DNA of 64,000 bases from Pseudomonas coleopterorum (GCF_900105555.1 NZ_FNTZ01000001.1:3847501-3911500), one strand, 5' to 3'; positions 48,661-58,528 are shown, counted from the stretch's first letter. Program-made: numbers and translations. The notes: generated by a model from the sequence alone, not told the origin.

Positions 48661-50850
48661 TCAGAGCACCTTGTCGAGGGTGATGGGGAACTCGCGGACA
48701 CGCTTGCCGGTAGCGTGGTAGATGGCGTTGGCCACGGCAGCCGCGACACCGACGATGCCGATCTCGCCGACGCCCTTGGAACCCAGGGCGTTGACGATGT
48801 CGTCGGGCTCGTCGACGAAGGTCACGTCGATGTCGTTGATGTCGGCATTCACTGGAATGTGGTACTCGGCCAGGCTGTGGTTCATGAAGCGGCCCAGGTT
48901 ATGGTCGGTCTGAGTTTCTTCCTGCAGGGCCATGCCCAGGCCCCAGACCACGCCGCCGAGGATCTGGCTGCGGGCCATCTTCGGGTTCACCACACGACCG
49001 GCGGCCACGGCACTCACCACGCGGGTGACGCGGATGGTGCCCAGGTCTTCGTCCACTTCCACTTCGACGAACACCGCCGAATGCGTGGCCGTGGCATAGC
49101 CTTCACGCTTCTTGTCCGGCTCGGCATCGACCTGGGCTTCGAAGGTATCCATGCCGTCGATGCCGCTCAGGTTCTGCAGCGACACGTGATGGCCCGGGCA
49201 GCGCAGCTCGCCGTCCTCGATGAACACCTGTGCAGGGTCGGCATCGGCAAACGCCGGATGCACCTGGCTGGCGGCGTGGATCAACTTGGCCTTGAGCGCT
49301 TCGCAGGCCTGCTGCACGGCGGTCCCCACCGATGACACGGTGAACGAGCCACCTTGCAGTGGCGCGGTGGGCAGCGACGAGTCGCCCAGCTTGAACTCCA
49401 CGTCCTGCGCGGCGACACCGGCCGCTGCCGCAGCGATCTGGGTCATCACTGTATAGGTGCCGGTGCCGATGTCAGTGGTCGCGCTGCTGACCACCAGCTT
49501 GCCTTGCTTGTCGATTTTGGCCTTGGCGCTGGCCGGCATCTGCATGGCCTCCCAGACCCCACCGGCCATGCCCATGCCAACCAACTGGTTGTCACGGCGC
49601 ATGCTGCGCGGCTCCACCGTGCGCTGGCTCCAGCCGAAACGTTCGGCGCCCTGCTGGTAGCAGGCCTTGAGTTCCTTGCTGGAATACGGCTTGCCTTCGT
49701 TCTGGTTGGTGTCGGAGAAATTGACCAGGCGCAGTTGCACGGGGTCAATCTTGGCCGCCACGGCCAGCTCGTCCATCGCGCATTCCAGGCCGATCATGCC
49801 CAGGGCTGCGCCGGGAGCGCGCATGTCCAGGGGCGTGAACACGTCCAAGGGCACCAGGTTGTAGGTCAGCTTGACGTTGTCGCAGTGGTAGAGCATGCCG
49901 CTCCACTCCACGACGTGCTCGGAGAAGTCTTCGAAACGCGAGGTCTGACCGGTCGCGGTGTGGCCGACCGCCTGCAGCTTGCCGTCGGCGTTGCAGGCCA
50001 GTTGCAGCTGCTGCACGGTGCGCGGACGGTAGCCGAAGGTGAACATCTGCTGGCGGGTCAGGGTGACGCGTACCGAGCGCTTGAGGTGCAGGGCGGCCAT
50101 CACGGCCAGCGGCAGCTGGTACTGCGGACGCAGGCCGGAGCCGAAGGCGCCGCCGACGAAAGCAGCCATGACGCGGATCTTGTCCTTGTCCAGGCCGAAC
50201 ACGTTGGACAGATAGGTCTGGCAGTTCTGCGTGCTCTGGGTCTTGTCGTGGATCACCAGGCTGCCGTCGGCCTGATACAGCGCGGTGCTGGCATGAGGCT
50301 CCATCGGGTTATGGTGCTCGACCGGCGTGTCGTAGGTGGCGTCGACCGTAATAGGGGCGGCAGCGTATTGCCCGGCAAAATCGCCGCGCGGTTCGGGCAG
50401 TTCAGCCGGCGCCGGCTTGGCGGCGGACAGTTGTGCGCGCAGGTCGGTCTGGTGAGGTTCCTGGGCGTATTCGATCTGCACCAGAGCGCCCGCATGGCGC
50501 GCCAGTTCCAGGTTTTCCGCGACGACCAGCGCCAGCGGCTGGCCGCTGTAGAGCACGTTGTCATTGTACAGCGGGCGAAACGGCGAGCCGTCAGCGGCAT
50601 CATCGTCTTCGTATTTTTCGTCGTAGCTGGCCAGCTTCGGGCGGTTGGTGTGGTCGATCACGGCCACCACGCCCGGCAGCGCCAGGGCCTTGGAGGCATT
50701 GATGGAGAGCACACGGCCGTTGGCGATGGTGCTGGAGACCACGCTGCCGAACAGCAGGCCATCTTCGGGAAACTCGCCAGCGTAGCGCGCCTGGCCGGTT
50801 ACCTTGAGCAGACCGTCGACGCGGTCCATGGGTTTGCCAAGTGTGCTCAT
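48661..50850 (-). CDS. paoC: Molybdenum aldehyde oxidoreductase, Mo-binding subunit (PaoC type)
   Basis: 729-residue xanthine-oxidase-family large subunit holding the molybdopterin cofactor. Motifs: FVGGAFGSG, LDMRAPGAALGMIGLECAMDE, QGGSFTVSSVG and the active-site glutamate in SKGVGEIGIVG. Similar in size and plan to E. coli PaoC (YagR), which oxidises aromatic aldehydes. It is the last gene of a three-gene leftward operon, overlapping paoB by ATGA. Confidence 0.9.
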   Translation of the reverse strand: MSTLGKPMDRVDGLLKVTGQARYAGEFPEDGLLFGSVVSSTIANGRVLSINASKALALPGVVAVIDHTNRPKLASYDEKYEDDDAADGSPFRPLYNDNVLYSGQPLALVVAENLELARHAGALVQIEYAQEPHQTDLRAQLSAAKPAPAELPEPRGDFAGQYAAAPITVDATYDTPVEHHNPMEPHASTALYQADGSLVIHDKTQSTQNCQTYLSNVFGLDKDKIRVMAAFVGGAFGSGLRPQYQLPLAVMAALHLKRSVRVTLTRQQMFTFGYRPRTVQQLQLACNADGKLQAVGHTATGQTSRFEDFSEHVVEWSGMLYHCDNVKLTYNLVPLDVFTPLDMRAPGAALGMIGLECAMDELAVAAKIDPVQLRLVNFSDTNQNEGKPYSSKELKACYQQGAERFGWSQRTVEPRSMRRDNQLVGMGMAGGVWEAMQMPASAKAKIDKQGKLVVSSATTDIGTGTYTVMTQIAAAAAGVAAQDVEFKLGDSSLPTAPLQGGSFTVSSVGTAVQQACEALKAKLIHAASQVHPAFADADPAQVFIEDGELRCPGHHVSLQNLSGIDGMDTFEAQVDAEPDKKREGYATATHSAVFVEVEVDEDLGTIRVTRVVSAVAAGRVVNPKMARSQILGGVVWGLGMALQEETQTDHNLGRFMNHSLAEYHIPVNADINDIDVTFVDEPDDIVNALGSKGVGEIGIVGVAAAVANAIYHATGKRVREFPITLDKVL

Positions 50851-51836
50851 CGCTGCATCTCCCGTTTGGCGGCATCGCTCAGGGCACGGACTATCGCGCG
50901 GCGGGCCAGCTTGATCTTGAAGGTGTTGTGCTGCAGGCCGCGAGCGTCCTGCAACAGGGCGTCGGCAGCTTTGCCGAAGGTTTCGGCGGTGGCGGGCTGG
51001 CCGATCAGCAGGCGCTCCACCGCTTCATCGCGCCACGGCTTGTGGGCGACACCGCCCAGCGCCAGGCGGGCGTCGCGAATCGTCTCGCCGTCCAGCTCCA
51101 GCGCTGCGGCAACCGACACCAGGGCGAAGGCATAGGAAGCGCGGTCGCGGATTTTCAGGTACTGGCTGTGGGCGGTGAAACCGGCAGCGGGCAGCTCTAC
51201 CGCGGTGATCAGTTCGTCATCGGCCAGTTGGTTGTCGCGCTCGGGCGCGTCCGCGGGCAGGCGATGAAAGTCGGCGAATTCGATGGTGCGCGCGCCGTTC
51301 GGACCCTGCACATGGACCACGGCAGCCAGCGCTGCCAGGGCCACACACATGTCCGAAGGATGGGTGGCGACACACTGCTCGCTGGCGCCCAGGATAGCGT
51401 GGATGCGATTCAAGCCGTCCTTGGCCGGGCAACCGGTGCCGGGCTCGCGTTTGTTGCAGGGCATTTTCGAATCGTAGAAGTAGTAGCAGCGCGTGCGTTG
51501 CAGCAGGTTGCCGCCGGTGCTGGCCATGTTGCGCAGCTGTGGCGAAGCACCGGCCAGGATCGCCTGGCTGAGCAACGGGTAACGCTGCTCGATCAACGGG
51601 TGCCAGGCCAGGTCGGCATTGCTGACCAGGGCGCCGATGCGCACGCCGCCCTCGGCGGTTTCCTCGACTTCGCGCAGGGGCAGCCCGGTGATGTCGATGA
51701 GCTGCTCAGGCTGCAGGACGTTTTCTTTCATCAGGTCGAGCAGGTTGGTACCACCGGCGATGAAGCGCGAGCGAGGACCGGCCAGGCGCACGGCTTCATC
51801 GACACCGGCAGGCTTGGCGTAGGTAAACGGATTCAT
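50847..51836 (-). CDS. paoB: Molybdenum aldehyde oxidoreductase, FAD subunit (PaoB type)
   Basis: 329-residue FAD-binding subunit. FIAGGTNLLDLMKENVL is the FAD motif; SPQLRNMASTGGNLLQRTRC and the spaced cysteines RC..., PCNKREPGTGCPAKDG reproduce the extra [4Fe-4S] site of PaoB, absent from ordinary xanthine dehydrogenases. ATG 51836 overlaps the paoA stop (ATGA). Confidence 0.92.
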   Translation of the reverse strand: MNPFTYAKPAGVDEAVRLAGPRSRFIAGGTNLLDLMKENVLQPEQLIDITGLPLREVEETAEGGVRIGALVSNADLAWHPLIEQRYPLLSQAILAGASPQLRNMASTGGNLLQRTRCYYFYDSKMPCNKREPGTGCPAKDGLNRIHAILGASEQCVATHPSDMCVALAALAAVVHVQGPNGARTIEFADFHRLPADAPERDNQLADDELITAVELPAAGFTAHSQYLKIRDRASYAFALVSVAAALELDGETIRDARLALGGVAHKPWRDEAVERLLIGQPATAETFGKAADALLQDARGLQHNTFKIKLARRAIVRALSDAAKREMQR

Positions 51837-52351
51837 GAGCGATCCCCTCCCTGCACTTCGACCACTTCTTCGATGGCCGCGCGGATGTTGCTGTAGGCGC
51901 CGCAACGGCACAGGTTGCCGCTCATCAATTCCTTGATGTCGGCGCTGGAGTCGGCGCGGCCTTCGTTGATCAGGCCAACGGCCGAGCAGATCTGCCCCGG
52001 CGTGCAGTAACCGCACTGGAAGGCATCGTGCTTGATGAACGCGGCCTGGACCGGATGCAGTTGATCACCCTGCGCCAGGCCTTCGATGGTGGTCAGCTCG
52101 GCGCCGTCGCACATCACGGCCAGGGTCAGGCAGGCGTTGACCCGCTTGCCATTGAGCAGCACGGTGCAGGCGCCGCACTGACCGTGGTCGCAGCCTTTTT
52201 TGCTGCCGACCAGGTCGAGCTGTTCGCGCAGCAGATCCAGCAGTGTGGTCCAGGGCAATACATCGAGCTGGCGCGACTGGCCATTGAGTTGCAGAGAAAT
52301 GCTGTGGCTGGCGTACGGCTGCGCGCCAGCGCTGGAAGAAAGGGTGCTCAT
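51833..52351 (-). CDS. paoA: Molybdenum aldehyde oxidoreductase, 2Fe-2S subunit (PaoA type)
   Basis: 172-residue iron-sulfur subunit with two [2Fe-2S] clusters: the plant-type GCDHGQCGACTVLLNG and the C-terminal CGYCTPGQI plus NLCRCGAY. First gene of the operon. E. coli PaoA carries a twin-arginine signal; the first 25 residues here (MSTLSSSAGAQPYASHSIS) have no RR motif or hydrophobic core, so this enzyme is probably cytoplasmic. Confidence 0.92.
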   Translation of the reverse strand: MSTLSSSAGAQPYASHSISLQLNGQSRQLDVLPWTTLLDLLREQLDLVGSKKGCDHGQCGACTVLLNGKRVNACLTLAVMCDGAELTTIEGLAQGDQLHPVQAAFIKHDAFQCGYCTPGQICSAVGLINEGRADSSADIKELMSGNLCRCGAYSNIRAAIEEVVEVQGGDRS

Positions 52352-52477
52352 CGGGTCGACCTCACGGTGGTTCAGCTTGCGTGCGCGGCATTTTTCATGT
52401 CGCGTCGTTTGCAGGTACGACTTGGCACGCCGGTCATTCGTTCAGACGAGCTGATGAGTGTTTCCCCGCGACCGTGC

Positions 52478-52500
52478 TGGTATGATGCGCGGCTTTTTTT
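52478..52500 (+). promoter_or_regulatory. Candidate extended -10 promoter of the purine permease gene
   Basis: TGGTATGAT (extended -10, hexamer 52481-52486), GC-only discriminator GCGCGG and a run of seven T residues at the predicted start point. The leader would be about 90 bases. Confidence 0.45.
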
Positions 52501-52588
52501 ACCGCCCGGATGTGCTTTGCTATCAGGGTCGACACGACAACACTCGACAACAACGGTAACGGCGCAAAACGCGCCACAGGGAGCGGGC

Positions 52589-53881
52589 ATGCTGGAAAGG
52601 CTGTTTCAACTCAAGGCGCACAACACCAACGTGCGCACGGAAATACTCGCCGGGGTCACCACCTTTCTGGCGATGGCCTACATCCTGTTCGTCAACCCCA
52701 GCATCCTGGGCGAAACCGGCATGGACAAGGGCGCGGTGTTCGTCGCCACCTGCCTGGCCGCGGCCATCGGCTCGACGGTCATGGGCCTGATCGCCAACTA
52801 CCCAATCGCCCTGGCACCGGGCATGGGTCTGAACGCCTTCTTCACCTACACCGTCGTGCTGCACATGGGCCACACCTGGCAGGTGGCGCTGGGCGCGGTG
52901 TTCATCTCGGCGGTGTGCTTTTTCCTGCTGTCGATCTTTCGGATCCGCGAGTGGATCGTCAACAGCATCCCCCTGCCATTGCGCTCGGCCATCGCTGCGG
53001 GCATCGGCCTGTTCCTGGCGCTGATCGCGCTGCAAGGCGCCGGGATCGTGGTGGGTAACCCGGCCACCGTGGTGGGCATGGGCGACCTGACCAAGCCCGG
53101 TGCGGTGCTGGCGATCCTGGGCTTTTTCCTGATCGTCGCCCTGGAGGCGCGCAAGGTCCGCGGGGCGGTGCTGATCGGTATTCTGGTGGTGACCACCGCG
53201 TCGATCCTGCTGGGCTTCAGCCCGTTCAACGGGCTGGTGTCGATGCCACCTTCGCTGGCGCCGACCTTCATGCAGCTGGACATCGCCGGGGCCTTGGACA
53301 TCGGCCTGCTCAGCGTGATCTTCGCCTTCCTGTTCGTCGACCTGTTCGACAACTCCGGGACCTTGATCGGCGTGGCCAAGCGCGCCGGTCTGATGGGCAA
53401 GGACGGACATATGCCGAAGATGGGTCGGGCGCTGATCGCTGACAGCACGGCGGCCATGGCCGGTTCGCTGCTGGGTACTTCCACCACCACCAGCTACATC
53501 GAGTCGGCAGCGGGCGTCAGCGCCGGGGGCCGTACCGGCCTGACCGCCATCGTGGTCGCGGTGCTGTTTCTGCTGGCACTGTTCTTCGCCCCGCTGGCAG
53601 GCAGCGTGCCGGCCTATGCCACGGCACCGGCGTTGTTCTTCGTGGCGGTATTGATGGCATCGGGCCTGGCTGAAATCGAGTGGGACGACATCACCGAAGC
53701 CGCTCCGGTGGTGGTCACCGCCCTGGCCATGCCGCTTACCTATTCGATCGCCAACGGCATCGCCTTCGGCTTCATCGCCTGGACCTTGATCAAGCTGCTG
53801 GCGGGCCGTGCCCGCGACTTGAACTCGGCGCTGGTGATCCTCTCCATTCTGTTCGTTGTGAAACTGGGCTGGTATCCATGA
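52589..53881 (+). CDS. NCS2-family purine permease (AzgA/PbuG type)
   Basis: 430-residue inner-membrane permease with about 12-14 helices. Motifs of the adenine/guanine/hypoxanthine group: [55 protein letters not shown] and [27 protein letters not shown]. Probably imports adenine, guanine or hypoxanthine with protons. ATG 52589; upstream in-frame codons overlap paoA. It overlaps trmA by four bases (ATGA), so the two are co-translated. Confidence 0.92.
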   Translation: MLERLFQLKAHNTNVRTEILAGVTTFLAMAYILFVNPSILGETGMDKGAVFVATCLAAAIGSTVMGLIANYPIALAPGMGLNAFFTYTVVLHMGHTWQVALGAVFISAVCFFLLSIFRIREWIVNSIPLPLRSAIAAGIGLFLALIALQGAGIVVGNPATVVGMGDLTKPGAVLAILGFFLIVALEARKVRGAVLIGILVVTTASILLGFSPFNGLVSMPPSLAPTFMQLDIAGALDIGLLSVIFAFLFVDLFDNSGTLIGVAKRAGLMGKDGHMPKMGRALIADSTAAMAGSLLGTSTTTSYIESAAGVSAGGRTGLTAIVVAVLFLLALFFAPLAGSVPAYATAPALFFVAVLMASGLAEIEWDDITEAAPVVVTALAMPLTYSIANGIAFGFIAWTLIKLLAGRARDLNSALVILSILFVVKLGWYP

Positions 53882-54963
53882 GTGTTGTTCTCGACCCCTC
53901 CTCCTACACCCAGCAGCTGGATGAAAAGGTAGCGCGCCTGCGCGCGTTGCTGGCGCCGTTCGATGCGCCGGAACCGGCTGTGTTCGATTCGCCCCGCGAG
54001 CACTACCGGCTGCGCGCGGAATTTCGCCTGTGGCGCGAGGATGGCCAGCGGCACTACGCGATGTTCGCGCCCGGCGAGAAGCATGTGCCGATCCTGATCG
54101 ACAGCTTTCCCATCGCAAGCCAGCGCATCAACGAACTGATGCCGCGCCTGAAGGCCGCCTGGCAGGCCGATGCGGCGCTGAGCAACAAGCTGTTCCAGGT
54201 GGAGTTTCTGACCACACTGGACGGCGATGCCATGGTAACGCTGTGCTATCACCGCCCGCTGGACGAGCACTGGCAGCGTGCTGCCGAGCAACTGGCGAGC
54301 GACCTGGGTGTAAGCATCATCGGTCGCTCCAAGGGCAAGCGTGTGGTCATCGGCCGCGACTATGCGGTCGAGGCGCTCGAGGTGGCTGGTCGTACGTTCC
54401 GCTATCGCCAGCCCGAAGGCGCGTTCACCCAGCCCAACGGCACGGTCAACCAGAAGATGCTCAACTGGGCGTACGAGGCCCTGGGCCCGCGCGACGACGA
54501 TCTGCTGGAGCTGTACTGCGGCAACGGCAATTTCACCCTGCCGCTGGCCACGCAGGTGCGCAAGGTGCTGGCCACGGAAATCAGCAAGACGTCGGTCGCC
54601 GCCGCCTTGCACAACCTCGATGACAACGGCGTCGACAACGTGACCCTGGTGCGCCTGTCGGCCGAAGAGCTGACCGAGGCGCTCAACGAAGTGCGTCCAT
54701 TCCGTCGTCTGCAGGGTATCGATCTCAAGGCCTACGACTTCGGCAGCGTGTTCGTCGATCCGCCACGGGCCGGCATGGACGTGGACACCTGCGAGCTGAC
54801 CCGACGTTTCGACAACATCCTGTACATCTCCTGCAATCCGGAGACGTTGGCGGCCAACATCGAGCAACTGCACGATACCCATCGGGTGGCCAAGTGCGCC
54901 CTGTTCGATCAGTTTCCGTACACCCATCACATGGAATCAGGGGTCTTGCTGGTACGCCGATGA
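53878..54963 (+). CDS. trmA: tRNA (uracil-54 C5)-methyltransferase TrmA
   Basis: 361-residue enzyme making ribothymidine (m5U54) in tRNA. SAM motif [26 protein letters not shown], the catalytic cysteine in [12 protein letters not shown] and the catalytic glutamate in [12 protein letters not shown] at the C-terminus. [13 protein letters not shown] is the usual substrate-loop block. Translated by overlap with the permease gene. Confidence 0.96.
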   Translation: MSVVLDPSSYTQQLDEKVARLRALLAPFDAPEPAVFDSPREHYRLRAEFRLWREDGQRHYAMFAPGEKHVPILIDSFPIASQRINELMPRLKAAWQADAALSNKLFQVEFLTTLDGDAMVTLCYHRPLDEHWQRAAEQLASDLGVSIIGRSKGKRVVIGRDYAVEALEVAGRTFRYRQPEGAFTQPNGTVNQKMLNWAYEALGPRDDDLLELYCGNGNFTLPLATQVRKVLATEISKTSVAAALHNLDDNGVDNVTLVRLSAEELTEALNEVRPFRRLQGIDLKAYDFGSVFVDPPRAGMDVDTCELTRRFDNILYISCNPETLAANIEQLHDTHRVAKCALFDQFPYTHHMESGVLLVRR

Positions 54964-55023
54964 CCGCCGTGCTGCATTGACGGGCCGAATCGCGCGAGAC
55001 GGTCATGCGGCCTGTCAGGCAAC

Positions 55024-55053
55024 CCACGCAGGCCCCTGACGCGGCCTGCGTGG
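55024..55053. other. Perfect 11-base hairpin after trmA
   Basis: CCACGCAGGCC and GGCCTGCGTGG with an eight-base loop. No T-run follows, so it is not a standard intrinsic terminator; it could still stop or protect the trmA transcript. Confidence 0.45.
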
Positions 55054-55086
55054 CTGCAACGGCGGGCGTCCCTGTGGTAGAACAGA

Positions 55087-55103
55087 GGTAACAAGAAGTT
55101 ACC
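55087..55103. promoter_or_regulatory. Operator-like palindrome over the ribosome site of the MFS gene
   Basis: GGTAAC AAGAA GTTACC is a perfect 6+6 inverted repeat ending six bases before the ATG and covering the AGAGG ribosome site. It could be a repressor site or a short mRNA hairpin. Confidence 0.4.
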
Positions 55104-55109
55104 ACTGTC

Positions 55110-56555
55110 ATGGAGACCGGCTTGAACAACGCTGCCAACGGCCCTCTGTCCGCTTCGCGCTCACGCTTGATGGCTCTTCTGGTGGCCGCGGCGTTCTTCA
55201 TGGAAAACCTGGACGCCACGGTGATCGTCACCGCCCTGCCGGACATGGCCAGATCCTTCCAGGCCACCGCAGTGGACCTGAACATCGGCATCACCGCCTA
55301 CGTCATGACCCTGGCGATCTTCATTCCCGGCAGTGGCTGGGTCGCTGATCGTTGGGGGCATCGTCGCGTGTTCATGGCAGCGCTGGCGCTGTTCACCCTG
55401 GCATCGGTACTGTGCGCAGCCTCGCAGGAGCTCTGGCAGTTCACCGCCGCGCGGGTGCTGCAGGGTATCGCTGGGGCCATGATGGTGCCGGTGGGGCGTC
55501 TGGCGGTCCTGCGCAACACCGAGAAGTCCGACCTGCTCACTGCCATCGCCTTCATCACCTGGCCGGGCCTGGTGGCGCCGGTGCTGGGTCCGCCGGTGGG
55601 TGGCTTCCTCGCCACCTATGCGTCATGGCACTGGATCTTCCTGCTCAACCTGCCTTTGGGCCTGATCGCTCTGGTGTGTGCCTACAAGCTGATGCCCGAG
55701 GGCCGGGGCGAACATCCCCACCGCCCCTTCGACACAGTGGGTTTTATACTCTGTGCCCTGGCGTGCGTGAGCCTGCTGTTCGGCCTCGATTTCATCGGCC
55801 AGGCTCCACGCAGCGGGTACGGCTACCTGATGCTGGCCACCAGTGCCCTCCTGCTGTGGGCGATGTACCGTCACTTCACCCGGCACCCCACGCCCCTGTT
55901 GAAACTGGACGCCCTGAAGATCCCTACCTACCGGATAACCTTCAACGGCGGCTCGCTGTTTCGCGCCATGGTCAGCGCACACCCTTTCCTGCTGCCGCTG
56001 ATGTTCCAACTGGGGTTCGGTCATGACGCCTTCACCGCCGGCCTGCTGGTGCTCACACTGTTCGCCGGCAACATCGGGATGAAGCCCATGACCTCTTGGG
56101 TGCTGCGTCGCTGGGGTTTCCGGACCACGCTGATCGGCAGCAGCCTGGTACTGGCGAGCACTACCTTCGCCTGCGCGGCAATGACCGCGGCCACGCCAAT
56201 GGCGGTGATCCTGCCGGTGCTGTTGGTGTCGGGCATGGCTCGTTCGATGGGGTTCACCGCCTACAGCAGCGTCGCCTTCGCCGACATGCCGCAGCCGCTG
56301 ATGTCTTCGGCCAACACGCTGTTCAGCATGACTCAGCAGTTGGCTTTCGGCTTGGGCGTGGCGTTGGCGGTGATCTTCCTGCGCCTGAGCGAGTCGGTGC
56401 TGGGCGTGAACGGCGAATCCCTGGCCAGCTATCACATGGCGTTCGTGCTGGTGGGGATTCTGACCTTGGTATCGATGTTCGACCTCTGGCAATTGCCCCG
56501 CAATGCGGGCGCTGCCGTGTCGGGCCATGGCAAGCAGACAACGCCGACAAAATGA
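55110..56555 (+). CDS. MFS transporter, DHA2-like drug/metabolite:H+ antiporter family
   Basis: 481-residue membrane transporter, about 14 helices. LDATVIVTALPDMA, GWVADRWGHRRVF (motif A), RVLQGIAGAMMVPVGRLAVL (motif B) and WPGLVAPVLGPPVGG (motif C, antiporter) place it in DHA2/EmrB-like exporters. It is followed 68 bases later by the quinate/shikimate dehydrogenase paralogue, with a promoter-like sequence between. Export of aromatic intermediates or stress compounds is possible; the substrate is not known. Confidence 0.82.
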   Translation: METGLNNAANGPLSASRSRLMALLVAAAFFMENLDATVIVTALPDMARSFQATAVDLNIGITAYVMTLAIFIPGSGWVADRWGHRRVFMAALALFTLASVLCAASQELWQFTAARVLQGIAGAMMVPVGRLAVLRNTEKSDLLTAIAFITWPGLVAPVLGPPVGGFLATYASWHWIFLLNLPLGLIALVCAYKLMPEGRGEHPHRPFDTVGFILCALACVSLLFGLDFIGQAPRSGYGYLMLATSALLLWAMYRHFTRHPTPLLKLDALKIPTYRITFNGGSLFRAMVSAHPFLLPLMFQLGFGHDAFTAGLLVLTLFAGNIGMKPMTSWVLRRWGFRTTLIGSSLVLASTTFACAAMTAATPMAVILPVLLVSGMARSMGFTAYSSVAFADMPQPLMSSANTLFSMTQQLAFGLGVALAVIFLRLSESVLGVNGESLASYHMAFVLVGILTLVSMFDLWQLPRNAGAAVSGHGKQTTPTK

Positions 56556-56556
56556 T

Positions 56557-56583
56557 TTGACGTAATTAACCGGTTAGTACAAT
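56557..56583 (+). promoter_or_regulatory. Promoter with embedded operator-like palindrome before the dehydrogenase gene
   Basis: A -35-like TTGACG (56557-56562) and -10 TACAAT (56578-56583) flank ATTAACCGGTTAGT (56565-56578), a 14-base palindrome with one mismatched pair. The same motif with three T/C changes lies upstream of quiC at 60692-60705. Candidate site for the TetR regulator encoded at 57857-58528. Confidence 0.55.
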
Positions 56584-56623
56584 TTACCTGCATCGCACCC
56601 AACAAAAATAATGGAGTCACTCG

Positions 56624-57475
56624 ATGAGCGGTAAAAACGTCCTGGCGGGCCTGATCGGCGCCGGTATCCAGCAGTCCCGAACCCCAGCCATGCACGAGCG
56701 CGAAGGCGCGGCGCAGGGCTTGGGGTATGTCTACCGGTTGATCGACCTGGATGCACTGAAGCTCGACAACGGTGCCCTTGAAGAACTGCTCACTGCGGCT
56801 CAACGCATGAGCTTCACTGGCCTCAACATCACCTTTCCGGCCAAGCAGGCGATCATTCCCCTGCTCGATGAGCTGTCGCCGGAGGCCTCTGGAATCGGCG
56901 CCGTGAACACTGTGGTGCTCAAGGATGGCAAACGGGTCGGCCACAACACCGATTGCCTGGGGTTCGCCGAGGGTTTCCGCCGCGGCATGCACGAGGCCAA
57001 GCGCGACCGGGTGGTGCAGATGGGTGCCGGCGGTGCCGGTGCGGCGGTGGCCCATGCGTTGCTGCTCGAAGGCGTGCAGCAGTTGAGCATCTTCGATGTC
57101 GAGCCGGCGCGGGCACAGGCCCTGGCCGACAACCTCAACCAGCATTTTCCGGGGCAGCCGGCACAGGCGGGCAGCGACCTGCTGACGGCCTTGGCCGATG
57201 CCGATGGCCTGGTCAACACCACACCGATGGGTATGGCCAAGCTGCCAGGCATGCCGGTGCCCAAGTCGGCCCTGCGCCCGGCGCTGTGGGTGGCCGAGAT
57301 CGTCTATTTTCCGCTCGAGACCGAACTGCTGCGCGAAGCCCGGGCCTTGGGTTGCCGCACGCTGGACGGCGGCACCATGGCCGTGTTCCAGGCCGTGAAG
57401 GCGTTCGAGCTGTTCAGCGGCCGGCAAGCCGATGCCAAACGCATGATGGCGCATTTTGCCGAAATGAACGGGTAA
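56624..57475 (+). CDS. Quinate/shikimate dehydrogenase (AroE paralogue, RifI/YdiB-like)
   Basis: 283-residue NAD(P) dehydrogenase of the shikimate dehydrogenase family. Substrate motif SRTPAMHE replaces the SxSxxxHN of biosynthetic AroE and is typical of quinate or RifI-type paralogues; catalytic Lys in NITFPAKQ (about 70) and Asp in HNTDCLGF (about 107) are present, with GAGGAGAAVAHAL as nucleotide loop. It probably oxidises quinate or shikimate for catabolism, feeding 3-dehydroshikimate to QuiC encoded nearby. Good ribosome site before ATG 56624. Confidence 0.85.
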   Translation: MSGKNVLAGLIGAGIQQSRTPAMHEREGAAQGLGYVYRLIDLDALKLDNGALEELLTAAQRMSFTGLNITFPAKQAIIPLLDELSPEASGIGAVNTVVLKDGKRVGHNTDCLGFAEGFRRGMHEAKRDRVVQMGAGGAGAAVAHALLLEGVQQLSIFDVEPARAQALADNLNQHFPGQPAQAGSDLLTALADADGLVNTTPMGMAKLPGMPVPKSALRPALWVAEIVYFPLETELLREARALGCRTLDGGTMAVFQAVKAFELFSGRQADAKRMMAHFAEMNG

Positions 57476-57498
57476 GCCAAGACGCGGACCACGGCCCG

Positions 57499-57845
57499 TG
57501 TAGCAGCGGCGCAAGCCGCGTCGGCGGTGGATGCGGCGTGTCAGGCACAACGCGGTGCGGCCGGACGCGGCTCGCGCCGCTGCTACAGGGGGGGGCGCAA
57601 GCCGCGTCGGCGGTGGGTGCGGTGGGTCAGGCGCAACGGGGTGTATCCGGACGCGGCTTGCGCCGCTGCTACAGGGGATCGCGGTGTTTGTAGCAGCGGC
57701 GCGAGCCGCGTCGGCGGTGGGTGCGGTCTACCTGTTGTACCGTAGCGCGCCCTTCGCGGGCAGAGGGCTCGCCGCCCGCCCCGCTCCCACAGGGGATCGC
57801 GTTGTTTGTAGCAGCGGCGCGAGCCGCGTCGGCGGTGGGTGCGGC
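57499..57845. repeat. Repeat-rich gap: six family B copies and one family C
   Basis: Family B copies at 57499-57522 (inverted), 57563-57588, 57594-57609 (partial, inverted), 57648-57674, 57690-57712 (inverted) and 57808-57830 (inverted), with a family C element at 57750-57792. Spacer TCGGCGGTGGGTGCGG follows several copies, so the unit has spread by local duplication. The whole gap between the dehydrogenase and tetR genes is repeats. Confidence 0.85.
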
Positions 57846-57856
57846 GTCTGTGGCTG

Positions 57857-58528
57857 CTATGGGGCCTGGATGAAGCGCAGGAGTGATTCGCAGAGCATTT
57901 CGCGATGGTGCAGCTTCAGTGTGGCTTCGTTGAAATCCACCTGAAACAACTGGCCGAAGGTGTGCTTGTTGGACACCCGGTAGAAGCAGAACGAGCTGAT
58001 CATCAAATGCACGTCCATGGCATCCAGCCCCGGACGGAACACGCCCTGCTCGGTGCCGCGCCGCAACAGGTCGGCCAGTGCCAGCAGCACGGTCTTGTTC
58101 AACTCGCGAATGCTCGTGGATTTCTTGACGTACTCGCCCTTGTGCATGTTTTCGTTGCACACGATACGCACGAAATCCTCGTTGCGATCGTGGTGATCGA
58201 AGCTGAATTCCACCAGCCGGCGAATGCCTTCCACCGGCGTCAGCTCGTCCAGATGCAACTTGGCTTCGGTGCCGCGAATATCCCCATAGAGCTTTTCCAG
58301 CACCTCCAGGTAAAGCTGCTCCTTGCTGCTGAAGTAGTAGTAGATCATGCGCTTGGAGGTGTGCGTACGCTCGGCGATGGCATCGACGCGGGCGCCCGCC
58401 AGGCCCTGCTCGACGAACTCGGTGATGGCCGCCTGCAGGATGTTCTCGCGGGTCTTCTCGGGGTTGTTCTTGCGGGGCTTGCGAGGAACGTCGGCAGCGT
58501 GCGCGTCGGCCTCTGAGATTGTAGTCAT
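57857..58528 (-). CDS. TetR/AcrR-family regulator, probable control of qui genes
   Basis: 223-residue repressor-type protein. The HTH lies at about 25-70 (TRENILQAAITEFVEQGLAGARVDAIAERTHTSKRMIYYYF...), followed by a helical ligand domain of about 130 residues (PVEGIRRLVEFSFDHHDRN, NKHTFGQLFQ). It sits between the dehydrogenase and quiC genes, so hydroaromatic compounds or their products are likely effectors. Proposed binding sites are at 56565-56578 and 60692-60705. It is separated from quiC by a terminator. Confidence 0.88.
   Translation of the reverse strand: MTTISEADAHAADVPRKPRKNNPEKTRENILQAAITEFVEQGLAGARVDAIAERTHTSKRMIYYYFSSKEQLYLEVLEKLYGDIRGTEAKLHLDELTPVEGIRRLVEFSFDHHDRNEDFVRIVCNENMHKGEYVKKSTSIRELNKTVLLALADLLRRGTEQGVFRPGLDAMDVHLMISSFCFYRVSNKHTFGQLFQVDFNEATLKLHHREMLCESLLRFIQAP

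Noticed and set aside
57527..57944. Small reading frames in the gap after the dehydrogenase gene
   Set aside because: They translate family B and C repeats (RRCYRG, GSRRCY and similar) and have no coding character.
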